Shown here in pieces: positions 36,514-45,522 of a stretch of 64,000 nucleotides of DNA. The stretch's first letter is position 1. Each line of letters starts with the position of its first letter. Source of the stretch: JANNSX01 sp041397825 (GTDB lineage: Bacteria; Pseudomonadota; Alphaproteobacteria; Rhizobiales; Hyphomicrobiaceae); the NCBI GenBank assembly GCA_041397825.1, contig JAWKVX010000007.1:186001-250000 (forward strand). The letters are read 5' to 3'. The translations under genes were made by a program, and so were the position numbers. Under the pieces are notes generated by a model. It did no database searches and was not told the origin of the DNA. It worked only from the letters and a program-made list of their open reading frames with translations.

Positions 36514-36523
36514 GGGAAGACCC

Positions 36524-37816
36524 ATGTCGCATCAATCGACCTATACGCCGCGCACCGGCTTCGAGCGCTGGATGGACGAGCGGCTGCCGATCATCCGCGT
36601 TGCATCGGATTTCCTGACCTTCCCGACGCCCAGGAACCTCAACTATCTCTGGACTTTCGGCGGCATCCTGTCGTTCTGCCTCGCCGTCCAGATCATCACC
36701 GGCATCGTGCTTGCGATGCACTATGTGCCGAACGAGACCATGGCCTTCCTCTCCGTCGAGCACATCATGCGCGACGTGAACTGGGGCTGGCTCATCCGCT
36801 ACACGCATGCGGTCGGCGCCTCGATGTTCTTCCTCGCCGTCTATATTCACATCTTCCGTGGCCTCTACTACGGGTCGTACAAGGCGCCGCGCGAGGTGCT
36901 GTGGATCCTGGGCGTGCTCATCTTCCTCGTCATGATGGCCACGGCCTTCATGGGGTATGTGCTGCCTTGGGGGCAGATGAGCTTCTGGGGGGCGACCGTC
37001 ATCACCAATCTGTTCTCCTCGATCGACTCCATCATACCGGGGCTTGGCACGCTCATCGTCGAATGGATCTGGGGCGGCTATGCGGTCGGCAATGCGACGC
37101 TGAACCGGTTGTTCAGCCTGCACTATCTCCTGCCCTTCGCCATTGCCGGGCTGGTCATCCTGCACGTCTGGTCGCTGCACGTTGTCGGCAACAATAACCC
37201 GACCGGCATCCCGGTGAAGAAGGAGAGCGATGCGGTTCCCTTCAGCCCGTACATGACCATGAAGGACGGCTTTGCGCTGGTCGTGTTTGCACTTCTGTTC
37301 GCATGGTTCGTCTTCTATGCGCCGAACTATCTCGGTCATTCGGACAACTACATCGAGGCGAACCCGCTGCAGACGCCAGCTCACATCGTGCCCGAGTGGT
37401 ATCTGCTGCCATTCTACGCGATCCTCCGCGCGGTGCCGTCCAAGCTCGGCGGCGTGCTCACCATGTTCGCCTCGATTGCGGTGCTCTTCATCCTGCCTTG
37501 GCTCGACCGCAGCCTCGTGCGCTCGGCGAAATACCGGCCGCTCTACAAGTGGTTCTTCTGGCTGTTCGTGATCACCTGCTTGGCGCTGGGCTATCTCGGC
37601 TCCAAGCCGCCGGACGGCTGGTACGTGTTCTTCGCCCGGGTCTTCACAATCTACTATTTTGTGCACTTCCTGTTGGTGCTTCCCATCCTGGGATTGATCG
37701 AGACGCCGAAGCCGATGCCAAACTCGATCACCGAGGCCGTGCTCGGCAAAGGCGAGGGCCGAGGTGGCGGGGGCGGCGTGCCCGCCGGGGCCGCAGCCGG
37801 TCCTGAGAAGCGCTAG
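36524..37816 (+). CDS. petB: Cytochrome b of the bc1 complex
   Basis: 430-aa membrane subunit carrying haems bL and bH and the Qo and Qi sites. Seen: haem-ligand helices with YTHAVGASMFFLAVYIHIF and SLHYLLPFAIAGLVILHVW, the Qo-site PEWY motif in VPEWYLLPFYAILR, and eight hydrophobic segments. The sequence is not fused to cytochrome c1, unlike in some Bradyrhizobium relatives. The C-terminus ends in a Gly/Arg-rich tail (GEGRGGGGGVPAGAA). AGGGAAGACCC precedes the start. Confidence 0.96.
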   Translation: MSHQSTYTPRTGFERWMDERLPIIRVASDFLTFPTPRNLNYLWTFGGILSFCLAVQIITGIVLAMHYVPNETMAFLSVEHIMRDVNWGWLIRYTHAVGASMFFLAVYIHIFRGLYYGSYKAPREVLWILGVLIFLVMMATAFMGYVLPWGQMSFWGATVITNLFSSIDSIIPGLGTLIVEWIWGGYAVGNATLNRLFSLHYLLPFAIAGLVILHVWSLHVVGNNNPTGIPVKKESDAVPFSPYMTMKDGFALVVFALLFAWFVFYAPNYLGHSDNYIEANPLQTPAHIVPEWYLLPFYAILRAVPSKLGGVLTMFASIAVLFILPWLDRSLVRSAKYRPLYKWFFWLFVITCLALGYLGSKPPDGWYVFFARVFTIYYFVHFLLVLPILGLIETPKPMPNSITEAVLGKGEGRGGGGGVPAGAAAGPEKR

Positions 37817-37827
37817 GAGACAGACCC

Positions 37828-38727
37828 ATGGCATCCTCACCGATCAAGGGCCTGATTGCGGCGCTCGTCGTCTTCGGCATCATCCTCGGCTTCGGTCTTC
37901 TCTTCTTCTATCCAGAGATCGAGAAGCCAGCGGCAGGCGAGGCGGGTGGTGAAGCCCAAGCCATGCATGTCATATCGCACCAGGACTGGACCTTCGCCGG
38001 GATGACCGGACACTACGACCGGGCCCAGCTCCAGCGCGGCTACAAGGTCTACAAGGAGGTCTGTGCCGCCTGTCACGCGATGCGATTGATGCGCTATCGC
38101 AACCTCGCCGAGGCAGGAGGACCGGGGTTCACCGAAGGCCAGGTGGAGACTCTCGCCGCCGAGGCTGAGGTGGAGGAGATCGGTGAAGACGGCAGCCCAG
38201 TTGCCCGACCGGGCAAGGCGTCCGACCCCTTCAAATCGCCGTTCCCGAACGCCAATGCGGCGCGCTCAGCCAATGGCGGTGCCCTGCCGCCGGACTTGTC
38301 GGTCATCGCCAAGGCGCGCGGATTGCACGGTGAGACCCCGTGGTACCAGGCGCCGCTGGTCTGGTTCAGAGACATCGTCACGGGCTATCAGGAAGGCGGG
38401 CCCGACTACATTCATGCCCTCCTGACCGGCTACGAGGAGGCGCCCTCGGGATTCCAGCTCGCCGATGGCATGAACTACAACACGGCATTCCAGGGCAATC
38501 AGATCGCCATGCCGGCGCCGCTCGGCGATGGTCAGGTCGAGTATACCGATGGCTCGCCGGCGACAGTCGACCAGTATTCGCGTGACGTCACCGCATTTCT
38601 GATGTGGGCGGCCGAGCCGCATCTCGAGGCGCGCAAGCAACTGGGCATCCGGGTGCTGATTTATCTCCTGGTGATGGCGGGTGTCTTCTGGCTCGCCAAG
38701 CGGGCGCTCTGGTCACGGTTGCACTGA
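37828..38727 (+). CDS. petC: Cytochrome c1
   Basis: 299-aa c1 subunit, receiving electrons from the Rieske centre and passing them to soluble cytochrome c. An N-terminal hydrophobic segment (residues 8-28) acts as export signal; haem attachment is C79-A-A-C82-H83 (VCAACHAMRL). The axial Met probably lies in NQIAMPAPLGDGQVEY. A C-terminal helix (LIYLLVMAGVFWLAKRALW) anchors it. Separated from petB by 11 bases with AGGAGACAGACCC before the ATG. A terminator follows. Confidence 0.95.
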   Translation: MASSPIKGLIAALVVFGIILGFGLLFFYPEIEKPAAGEAGGEAQAMHVISHQDWTFAGMTGHYDRAQLQRGYKVYKEVCAACHAMRLMRYRNLAEAGGPGFTEGQVETLAAEAEVEEIGEDGSPVARPGKASDPFKSPFPNANAARSANGGALPPDLSVIAKARGLHGETPWYQAPLVWFRDIVTGYQEGGPDYIHALLTGYEEAPSGFQLADGMNYNTAFQGNQIAMPAPLGDGQVEYTDGSPATVDQYSRDVTAFLMWAAEPHLEARKQLGIRVLIYLLVMAGVFWLAKRALWSRLH

Positions 38728-38755
38728 GCGGAGCGCTTGACCACAGGACGTATCG

Positions 38756-38781
38756 AATGGCCGGGCCATCGCCCGGCCATT
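38756..38781 (+). terminator. Rho-independent terminator of petABC
   Basis: A perfect 11-bp stem (AATGGCCGGGC / GCCCGGCCATT) with a CATC loop followed by TTACATGT, 28 bases after the petC stop. It separates petABC from mtnP. Confidence 0.75.
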
Positions 38782-38861
38782 TACATGTCTGATGCCTGCT
38801 TTGACGCGCGCACCGGGCGGCCCTACGCTCGTCCAGGGTCACGGCACGGGAGGGCACAAGG

Positions 38862-39743
38862 GTGGTCGCATCCGTCATCGGCATCATCGGCGGCTCAGGC
38901 CTTTACGACCTTCCGGGCCTCAAGAATCGCGAGCGGCGTCGCATCGACTCGCCATGGGGAGAGCCCTCGGACGATCTGACCTTCGGAGAGCTCAATGGCC
39001 GCAGCATCGTCTTTCTGCCGCGCCACGGAAAAGGCCATCGCGTCTCGCCGACCGACATCAACTACCGGGCCAACATCGACTGCCTGAAGCGTGCCGGAGT
39101 CACCGATCTCGTCTCGCTCTCGGCCTGCGGATCCCTCAGGCAGGAGCTGGCGCCCGGCCACTTCGTCATCGTCGACCAGTTCATCGACCGCACCTTCGCC
39201 AGGCCGAAGAGTTTTTTCGGCAAGGGTTGCGTTGCGCACGTCTCGATGGCCGATCCGGTGTCACCGGCTCTGGCCGCGCGCATCGTCGCCGCCGCCGAGG
39301 CGGAGGGCATCGCCCATACGGTCGGTGGCACCTACATGGTGATGGAGGGACCGCAATTCTCCACGCGAGCGGAAAGCGAACTCTACCGTTCCTGGGGGTG
39401 CTCGGTCATCGGCATGACCAACATGCCGGAGGCCAAGCTCGCGCGCGAGGCCGAGATTTGCTACGCGACCATCGCTATGGTGACCGACTACGACTGCTGG
39501 CACGATGAGCATGCCGATGTCGACGTCGCCGCCGTCATTCAGACCCTCAAGGACAACGGCCATCGGGCCGAGACTCTCGTCGCCCGCCTCGTCGCCGACT
39601 TTCCGCTCGAGCATCTGCCTTGTCCGGTAGGATCCGATCGGGCGCTCGAGGTCGCCATCATGACGCCGCCGGCGATGCGTGATCCGGAACTGGTGGCTAA
39701 GCTCGACGCGGTGGCGGGACGAGTTCTAAGGTCTGCTCAATAG
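38862..39743 (+). CDS. mtnP: S-methyl-5'-thioadenosine phosphorylase
   Basis: Phosphorolyses methylthioadenosine to adenine and methylthioribose-1-phosphate, the substrate of MtnA. 293 aa. Start is GTG at 38862 with GGGAGGG upstream. Family strings: IGIIGGSGLYDLPG, FLPRHGKGHRVSPTDINYRA, GTYMVMEGPQFSTRAES and VIGMTNMPEAKLAREAEI. The adenine product can be salvaged by Apt encoded at 42903. Convergent with the next gene; the two stops overlap by 7 bases. Confidence 0.94.
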   Translation: MVASVIGIIGGSGLYDLPGLKNRERRRIDSPWGEPSDDLTFGELNGRSIVFLPRHGKGHRVSPTDINYRANIDCLKRAGVTDLVSLSACGSLRQELAPGHFVIVDQFIDRTFARPKSFFGKGCVAHVSMADPVSPALAARIVAAAEAEGIAHTVGGTYMVMEGPQFSTRAESELYRSWGCSVIGMTNMPEAKLAREAEICYATIAMVTDYDCWHDEHADVDVAAVIQTLKDNGHRAETLVARLVADFPLEHLPCPVGSDRALEVAIMTPPAMRDPELVAKLDAVAGRVLRSAQ

Positions 39744-41446
39744 CCGGCGACACCGGTCTGCCAACTCGGCCCGGCACCAGCAGTCAGACATTTGCGCTTC
39801 GCATCGTAGGCGACCGCGCTGACGCGGCCGAAGGCCCAGCCGCCGGGCTCCTCCTGCTCGACGACGACCTCGTGGCCGGCGGCTGCCAATGCCTCGCGGA
39901 TGTCGAGACCGATCCGATGGTCGACGCTCGTCGGCCCCCCCTGACAATGGACCCGCGGCTGGTCGACGGCCTGCTGCAATGCCATGCCGTGCTCGACAAG
40001 GTTGAGGAAGGTATGCAGCACGCCGGTCTCGATGCGATAGCCGCCCGAACCTGAGCCGGCGAACAGGGCCTCGCCGTCGCGGGCCGCCACGAGTGCCGGC
40101 GCGGCGAAGATCGGCATCTTGCCGGACGCGATCGAGTTCGGCAGGCCCGGGCGTGGATCGTAGTTCTGCATGGCATTGTTGAGGAAGCAGCCGAACTCGG
40201 GGACGAACACCATGGAGCCGAAGCCCGATCCGAGCGACATGCAGGTCGACGTCATGTTGCCCTCGCGATCGGCGGTGGCGACCTGGCTCGTGCCGTCGCG
40301 GCGGGCAAGCCCAACGGAATCGGTCAAGGGGCGGGCAACGGGATCGTTGCCGTTGTACGGCCAGGGGTCGCCCGCCTCGACGGGGCGCAGCAGCGCGTCG
40401 CTCGGGCGCAGCAGCGCTGCCCGGACCTGCGCAAAGGCCTTGCTCGTCAGGCCGTTGATGGGACTTGGCACGAAATCCGGATCGCCGTAGTGGCGCATGG
40501 AATCTGTGAAGGCGACAGCCAGGGCCTCGGCGACGAGATGACGATAGGTAAAGCTGTCGGGGCCGGCCGTCGCGAGATCGAACATCTCGAGGATGTTCAG
40601 CGCCTCGTAGACGACCTGATCGAAGCAGGAGGTGTAGGCGATGCCGCGATATGTCGAGGGCGTCTCGATGAGCGGGCGTGTCTTATAGGCGGCGAGATCC
40701 TCATCGTCGAGAATGGCGCCGATCGAGCGCATGTATTTGCCGAAGGCCTCGGCGACCGGACCCCGGTAGAAGCTCTCCGGTCCCTCCGTCGCGAGGCGTC
40801 TCAGGGTCCTGGCGAGCGCCAATGTGTCGAGCTTGGGCTCCACTCCATCGTCAATCCCCTTGCGAGGTGGACGGCCATCCGGCAGCAGAACGGCCTCCGA
40901 GTCCTTCGGCAGGCCAATCCCCGGCGCTCGCTGCGCGATCGTCAGCTTGTCGGCGAACGAGAACGGCACACCGGCATCGGCGGCCTCGATGGCCGGCTGG
41001 AGGACGTGGCCAAAAGGCAGACGACCGAAGCGGCGATGCGCCTCGCCAAAACCCTTGATCGCGCCGGGCACCGCCGGCGCCAACACGCCATCCATGGCTT
41101 TGTTGCCCTTGGTGAAGGGGTGCCCATAGTAGGTGGGTGCCGCCGAAGCCTCGACCTCGAACATGTCGGGACGCGACTTGAGCGGCGCCCGGCAATAGGC
41201 GTCGATCGTGACGTGCCGTTGCTCCCTCTGAAGCCAGATCGAGATGTGGCCGTAGCCGCCGATGCCGCAGGAGGCCGGCTCGACGACGAAAGAGGTGAAG
41301 GCGGCGGCCACGAGGGCATCGATGGCGTTGCCGCCCTCTTGCATGATCCTAACCCCGGCCTCAGCCGCGAGAGGATGGCCGCCGGCCACGACGCCATACT
41401 CCGCCTCGACAGGTGAATGCGTGTAGACGGGTCTGCCACGGATCAT
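39737..41446 (-). CDS. Gamma-glutamyltransferase family protein
   Basis: 569-aa Ntn-hydrolase of the gamma-glutamyltranspeptidase family. N-terminal GGHPLAAEAGVRIMQEGGNAIDA and CGIGGYGHISIW match the large subunit; the probable autocatalytic nucleophile Thr is in RDGTSQVATADREGNMTS, followed by GFGSMVFVPEFGCFLNN and, near the C-terminus, the glycine-rich GSGSGGYRIET. No signal peptide is evident at the start, so it is probably cytoplasmic, unlike periplasmic Ggt. Start 41446 is 9 bases after the metF stop, so the two are co-transcribed. Substrate may be a gamma-glutamyl compound or a beta-lactam-like amide; undecided. Confidence 0.87.
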   Translation of the reverse strand: MIRGRPVYTHSPVEAEYGVVAGGHPLAAEAGVRIMQEGGNAIDALVAAAFTSFVVEPASCGIGGYGHISIWLQREQRHVTIDAYCRAPLKSRPDMFEVEASAAPTYYGHPFTKGNKAMDGVLAPAVPGAIKGFGEAHRRFGRLPFGHVLQPAIEAADAGVPFSFADKLTIAQRAPGIGLPKDSEAVLLPDGRPPRKGIDDGVEPKLDTLALARTLRRLATEGPESFYRGPVAEAFGKYMRSIGAILDDEDLAAYKTRPLIETPSTYRGIAYTSCFDQVVYEALNILEMFDLATAGPDSFTYRHLVAEALAVAFTDSMRHYGDPDFVPSPINGLTSKAFAQVRAALLRPSDALLRPVEAGDPWPYNGNDPVARPLTDSVGLARRDGTSQVATADREGNMTSTCMSLGSGFGSMVFVPEFGCFLNNAMQNYDPRPGLPNSIASGKMPIFAAPALVAARDGEALFAGSGSGGYRIETGVLHTFLNLVEHGMALQQAVDQPRVHCQGGPTSVDHRIGLDIREALAAAGHEVVVEQEEPGGWAFGRVSAVAYDAKRKCLTAGAGPSWQTGVAGY

Positions 41447-41455
41447 GCGCGCAAC

Positions 41456-42370
41456 CTATGACACCAGCCGGTGCTCCCCAAACAGCGCGAGGATGGCCTT
41501 CTCGCCCTGCGGCGCCATGATATGGGCGCCGCCGACGCCCTTGATCTCCTTCAGGCCCTGGATGATCTCGGCGCAGATCTTGCGCCCTTCCTTGGCCTGG
41601 TCCTCCGCCGCCTCCAGCCGGGCGATCGTCGCCTCCGGCACGTTGACGCCGAACAGGTTCGCATTCATCCAGCGTGCCGATTTGGCGGAGGCGAGCGGCC
41701 CGACGCCCATGATGAAGAAGGCTTTCTCGGTGACTCCGAAATCGGTGAGCCGCGCCATGTAGCGCTTCACCATCTCGAGGTCGTAGACGAACTGGGTCTG
41801 AAAGAAGTCGGCGCCGGCCTCGATCTTGCCGGCGAGGCCCTTCGGCTCGAAGTCGGGCTTCGGATCCTGGGGGGCATCGGCCGCGCCGATGAAGAGCTTG
41901 GGTGCGGGCTCGATCTTTCGGCCCGAGGGAAAGGCGCCGGTGTCGCGCATGCTCCGCGCCGTGCTGAGCAGGCCACGGCTGTCGAGGTCGACGACCGACT
42001 TGGCGTCCGGCTGGTCGCCCTTCTCGATACTGTCGCCGTGCAGGCAGAGGATGTTCGGAATGCCGAGCGCCGGCGCGCCGATATAGTCGGCCTGGATGGC
42101 GAGGCGATTGCGATCGCGGACCGTGAACTGCAGGATCGGCTCGATGCCATGGCGGGCGAGAATGGCCGCTGCGGCCAAGGGCGCCATGTGTGCCTTGGCT
42201 CCGGCCCCGTCTGTGACATTGCAGGCATCCACCAATCCCTTGAGGGCGCCGGCTTTGGCAAGGACGGCTTCGGCGCTGGCGGCATCCGGCGGCGTCATCT
42301 CGGCGGTGAGGACGAACTGGCCAGCGCGAAGCTTGGCCTCCAGTTGGCCGTTCGATTTCAGTGCGGTCAT
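41456..42370 (-). CDS. metF: Methylenetetrahydrofolate reductase
   Basis: FAD enzyme reducing 5,10-methylene-THF to 5-methyl-THF for methionine synthesis. 304 aa. TIM-barrel strings: LTAEMTPPDAASAEAVLAKA (start), DACNVTDGAGAKAHM, LQFTVRDRNRLAIQADYIGA, ILCLHGDSIEKGDQPDAK, GADFFQTQFVYDLEM. This belongs to the divergent MTHFR-family group common in Rhizobiales rather than being closest to E. coli MetF. Start 42370 chosen for the canonical N-terminus; the longer open frame upstream lies in another gene's antisense. Confidence 0.88.
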   Translation of the reverse strand: MTALKSNGQLEAKLRAGQFVLTAEMTPPDAASAEAVLAKAGALKGLVDACNVTDGAGAKAHMAPLAAAAILARHGIEPILQFTVRDRNRLAIQADYIGAPALGIPNILCLHGDSIEKGDQPDAKSVVDLDSRGLLSTARSMRDTGAFPSGRKIEPAPKLFIGAADAPQDPKPDFEPKGLAGKIEAGADFFQTQFVYDLEMVKRYMARLTDFGVTEKAFFIMGVGPLASAKSARWMNANLFGVNVPEATIARLEAAEDQAKEGRKICAEIIQGLKEIKGVGGAHIMAPQGEKAILALFGEHRLVS

Positions 42371-42468
42371 GAGTTCCCCGTTGGAGCATGCGTCGGGGCC
42401 GGTCGATGCCGGACCCGGTCGCTCAAGCCTACCCGAGGAACGGAACCGTCGAAAGGCTGCGCCACGAC

Positions 42469-42777
42469 CTATACGGTCGCAGCCGGAGCCGCCAGGAGCA
42501 TCTTCAGTGCGTCGAGTCCCGGAAGGATGCCTGACAACGCCGCCACGACCCACAGTGCGGCGGTCAGCAGGCAGAGGGCAGGGACGACGGCGATGGCGCA
42601 TTTGAGGAAGAAAATGGTCAATCGACCGATCGTAACGTCGAGGGGGCCGTTGTCCGCCAGCTCCGGCGCGTTCCTCGATTCCGCAGCCTCGAGGGCGCGC
42701 TGGCGGCGGTAGGTGAAGGCGCGGGGAAGATCGTCGATGCGGTCGGAGTCTGATAAGGCAAGGGACAGCTTGTCCAT
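42469..42777 (-). CDS. Small membrane protein, unknown function
   Basis: 102 aa. A polar N-terminal half (MDKLSLALSDSDRIDDL, AFTYRRQRALEAAESRN) is followed by two hydrophobic segments (about 53-77 and 82-98) separated by LSGILPGLDAL. No family recognised. AAGGAAAGAGG lies close upstream of the ATG at 42777, which supports translation. It is divergent from apt and shares its 125-base promoter region; metF is the next gene downstream on the same strand, 98 bases away. Confidence 0.65.
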   Translation of the reverse strand: MDKLSLALSDSDRIDDLPRAFTYRRQRALEAAESRNAPELADNGPLDVTIGRLTIFFLKCAIAVVPALCLLTAALWVVAALSGILPGLDALKMLLAAPAATV

Positions 42778-42902
42778 TGTCGGCCTCTTTCCTTGCGTCC
42801 CCGGATGGCATTGCCTATCAGGGGAATGAGGCAACTCGAAGCAACCGTCAGGGCCATCGCAGGCCATGGACCGGTGCGGCGGCAGATCCGGCGGAGGCAA
42901 AA

Positions 42903-43433
42903 GTGGCGGCTATTCGCGACCTAGTCCGCAGCATTCCCGACTATCCGAAACCCGGTATCATCTTTCGGGACATCACGACCCTGCTCGGCGATCCGGCGGG
43001 CTTTCGCGACAGCGTCGAGGCGCTGGCGGAGCCGTTTCGCGGACAGTCGATCGAGGCGGTCGCAGGCATCGAGGCGCGCGGCTTCATCCTGGGCGGGGCC
43101 GTCGCCCATGTTCTCGGCACTGGCTTCGTGCCGATACGCAAGAAGGGTAAGCTGCCCTGGCGGACGATCGGCCAGGACTACACGCTTGAGTACGGGGTCG
43201 ACGTCATAGAGATGCACGAGGATGCCATTCTACCCGGCCGGCGCGTGCTCCTCGTCGACGATCTGATCGCGACCGGCGGCACTGCCGAAGCGGCCGCGAA
43301 GCTCATTCAGCGCTCCGGCGGCCACTTGATCGGTGCGGCCTTCGTCATCGATCTCCCCGACCTCGGCGGCATGATCCGCTTGGGCGAGCTTGGCATCGCC
43401 TGTCATGCGCTCGTCGCCTTCGACGGACACTGA
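42903..43433 (+). CDS. apt: Adenine phosphoribosyltransferase
   Basis: Converts adenine and PRPP to AMP (purine salvage). 176 aa. The start is GTG at 42903 because GGAGG lies 7 bases upstream and the product then begins VAAIRDLVRSIPDYPKPG, as in other Apt proteins; an ATG at 42777 in the same frame is rejected. PRPP-binding motif VLLVDDLIATGGTAEAA and the flexible loop region IRKKGKLPW are visible. Functionally it complements mtnP, 3 kb upstream. Confidence 0.95.
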   Translation: MAAIRDLVRSIPDYPKPGIIFRDITTLLGDPAGFRDSVEALAEPFRGQSIEAVAGIEARGFILGGAVAHVLGTGFVPIRKKGKLPWRTIGQDYTLEYGVDVIEMHEDAILPGRRVLLVDDLIATGGTAEAAAKLIQRSGGHLIGAAFVIDLPDLGGMIRLGELGIACHALVAFDGH

Positions 43434-43448
43434 GCGCGCCGAGGGTCC

Positions 43449-43835
43449 TCAGCGCTTGAACGCCTCGTCGACCGGCACGCGATAGGCGTTGGCAAGCCGG
43501 TTCGTCATGTTTGCAAGACCCACCACGGCATAGAGCTCGTTGATCTGGGCATCGGTTGCGCCCTTGGCACGGGCCGCAGCCGTATGGCTCGCCATGCAGT
43601 AGTCGCAGTTGTTGGTGATCGAGATGGCGACGTAGACGAGTTCCTTCGTCAAGGGGTCGAGTGCTCCCTTGCCCATGATCGCTTTGAGGCTTGCCCAGAC
43701 CTGCTCGAGCATCCGGGGCTCGTTGGCGAGGTATTTCCAGAAATTATTGACGTCGTCGACCTTGCGGGTTGCCATGATGTCGTCGAAGACGGCTCGAACC
43801 TCGGGTGCGGCATCCTGATAGGCGACCGGTTGCAT
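43449..43835 (-). CDS. AhpD-like carboxymuconolactone decarboxylase family protein
   Basis: 128 aa. The family's redox CxxC is C77/C80 in ITNNCDYCMASHTAAAR, followed by the conserved His 84. The fold is an all-helical AhpD/CMD type; members act as peroxidase partners or decarboxylases. The start at 43835 (MQPVAYQDAAPEV) is preceded by AAGGGAGCAAGCCG. Its stop is 15 bases from that of apt on the opposite strand; its start faces ndk. Confidence 0.87.
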   Translation of the reverse strand: MQPVAYQDAAPEVRAVFDDIMATRKVDDVNNFWKYLANEPRMLEQVWASLKAIMGKGALDPLTKELVYVAISITNNCDYCMASHTAAARAKGATDAQINELYAVVGLANMTNRLANAYRVPVDEAFKR

Positions 43836-43919
43836 CGGCTTGCTCCCTTGATGGGTTGAAAGGCGCTGGCTATAAGGCCCCAGCCTCTTCGAAAACATCG
43901 GATTTGGAAAGTCACGCCC

Positions 43920-44342
<423 letters not shown>

Positions 44343-44361
44343 GGTGGCGGGCGTCGCCGGC

Positions 44362-44868
44362 ATGATGTCGCTCGTCCAGGTCAGAACCCTCGCCCGCTAC
44401 AATCGGTGGCAAAACCAGAGTCTCTACACGGCGGCCGATGGACTGACGGACGAAGCGCGCAAGAGCGACCGCGGCGCCTTCTTCAAGTCGATCCACGGCA
44501 CGCTCTGCCACATCCTGTTCGGTGACCAGATCTGGTTGCACCGTTTTGCAGGTACGCCGGCGCCGAAGGCGAGGTCGATCGCGGACTCGGCGACGGCAAT
44601 CACGGATTGGGTGGAGCTTCGGGCCGAGCGCGTCCGCTTCGACCAGGTCATCATCGATTGGGCCGAGCGTCTCGACGCTGCCTGGCTCGATGGCGAGCTT
44701 ACCTGGTACTCGGGCGTCTACAATCGCGATGTCACGAAGCCGCGTTGGCTGCTCGTCACCCACCTTTTCAATCATCAGACGCATCATCGTGGCCAGGTGC
44801 ACGCTATGCTGACGGCCGCCGGGGCGCGGCCCGAAGACACCGATCTCTGCTTCATGCCGGGGGTCTGA
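44362..44868 (+). CDS. DinB family protein
   Basis: 168-aa four-helix-bundle protein of the DinB/YfiT group. The three metal-binding histidines are visible: H in KSIHGTLCHILFGDQ and the pair in LVTHLFNHQTHHRGQVHAM. Family members are metal-dependent thiol transferases or damage-induced proteins; the specific function is unknown. ATG at 44362 or 44365 are both possible. Confidence 0.85.
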   Translation: MMSLVQVRTLARYNRWQNQSLYTAADGLTDEARKSDRGAFFKSIHGTLCHILFGDQIWLHRFAGTPAPKARSIADSATAITDWVELRAERVRFDQVIIDWAERLDAAWLDGELTWYSGVYNRDVTKPRWLLVTHLFNHQTHHRGQVHAMLTAAGARPEDTDLCFMPGV

Positions 44869-44877
44869 GGAAGGGGC

Positions 44878-45522
44878 TCAGGGCTTGGGCCGGAGCCGTG
44901 CCACGCCGATGCCGCTGACGATGCCAAAGAGTGACGAGATGGCGACGGCGTAGAGATAGACCGACGCCTGGCGGCCTGCTGTCGACAGATCGGCGTATGG
45001 CGAGCTGCCGAGACTTTGTTCGACGAAAAGCGCCAGGCCATAGGCCGCAACGGTCCCGGCAATGGCCCAGCCGACCCACGGCCAGTAGCCCTCGGCCGCC
45101 TCGCTGAGCGAAAGCCACTGCAGCGAGAACAGTCCCCAGGTGGCGAGCAGCAGGAAGGGCGCGGCGATCAGTGCCGCGATGATCGAATCCTCGCCGGGCG
45201 CGTCGGCCGGTGGCGCTGCAGACCCGGCGGCGCCATGAATGTCGGCGTCAAGCATGGCGAGCAGCACCAGAAGTATCAGTGTCGGCAAGATCGTCAGCGC
45301 AGCGTAGCGTGCGGCGCGGAGCTTCGGGAAGACCGGCGCGAGCGCCCAGTAGGTCACGAGCACGTAGACGACGAGTTCGATCAGGCCCGCAGCGGCCTGC
45401 CATTGAGTAAATCGGTCACCGAGACCGAGGTCGGCCGCGTGCCGGTAGATCGGCAGCGTCAGGAGATAGCCTGCGACGGCTGCCCCGACAGTGGCGATGA
45501 CCCAGCGGGTGTAGAGGCTCAT
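44878..45522 (-). CDS. Hypothetical multi-pass membrane protein
   Basis: 214 aa with about six hydrophobic segments (residues 7-25, 43-62, 72-90, 110-130, 145-165, 188-207) and a Pro/Ala-rich loop (GSAAPPADAPGEDS). No family recognised. Its ATG overlaps the stop of purD in an ATGA arrangement, so it is translated with purD. Hydrophobicity pattern only. Confidence 0.7.
   Translation of the reverse strand: MSLYTRWVIATVGAAVAGYLLTLPIYRHAADLGLGDRFTQWQAAAGLIELVVYVLVTYWALAPVFPKLRAARYAALTILPTLILLVLLAMLDADIHGAAGSAAPPADAPGEDSIIAALIAAPFLLLATWGLFSLQWLSLSEAAEGYWPWVGWAIAGTVAAYGLALFVEQSLGSSPYADLSTAGRQASVYLYAVAISSLFGIVSGIGVARLRPKP

Noticed and set aside
36182..37840. 552-codon minus-strand frame opposite petA/petB
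   Set aside because: Product rich in Glu/His/Arg with no motifs, mirrors the highly conserved petAB genes.
42777..42902. ATG-started N-terminal extension of apt
   Set aside because: GGAGG lies before the GTG at 42903 and the shorter product matches Apt.
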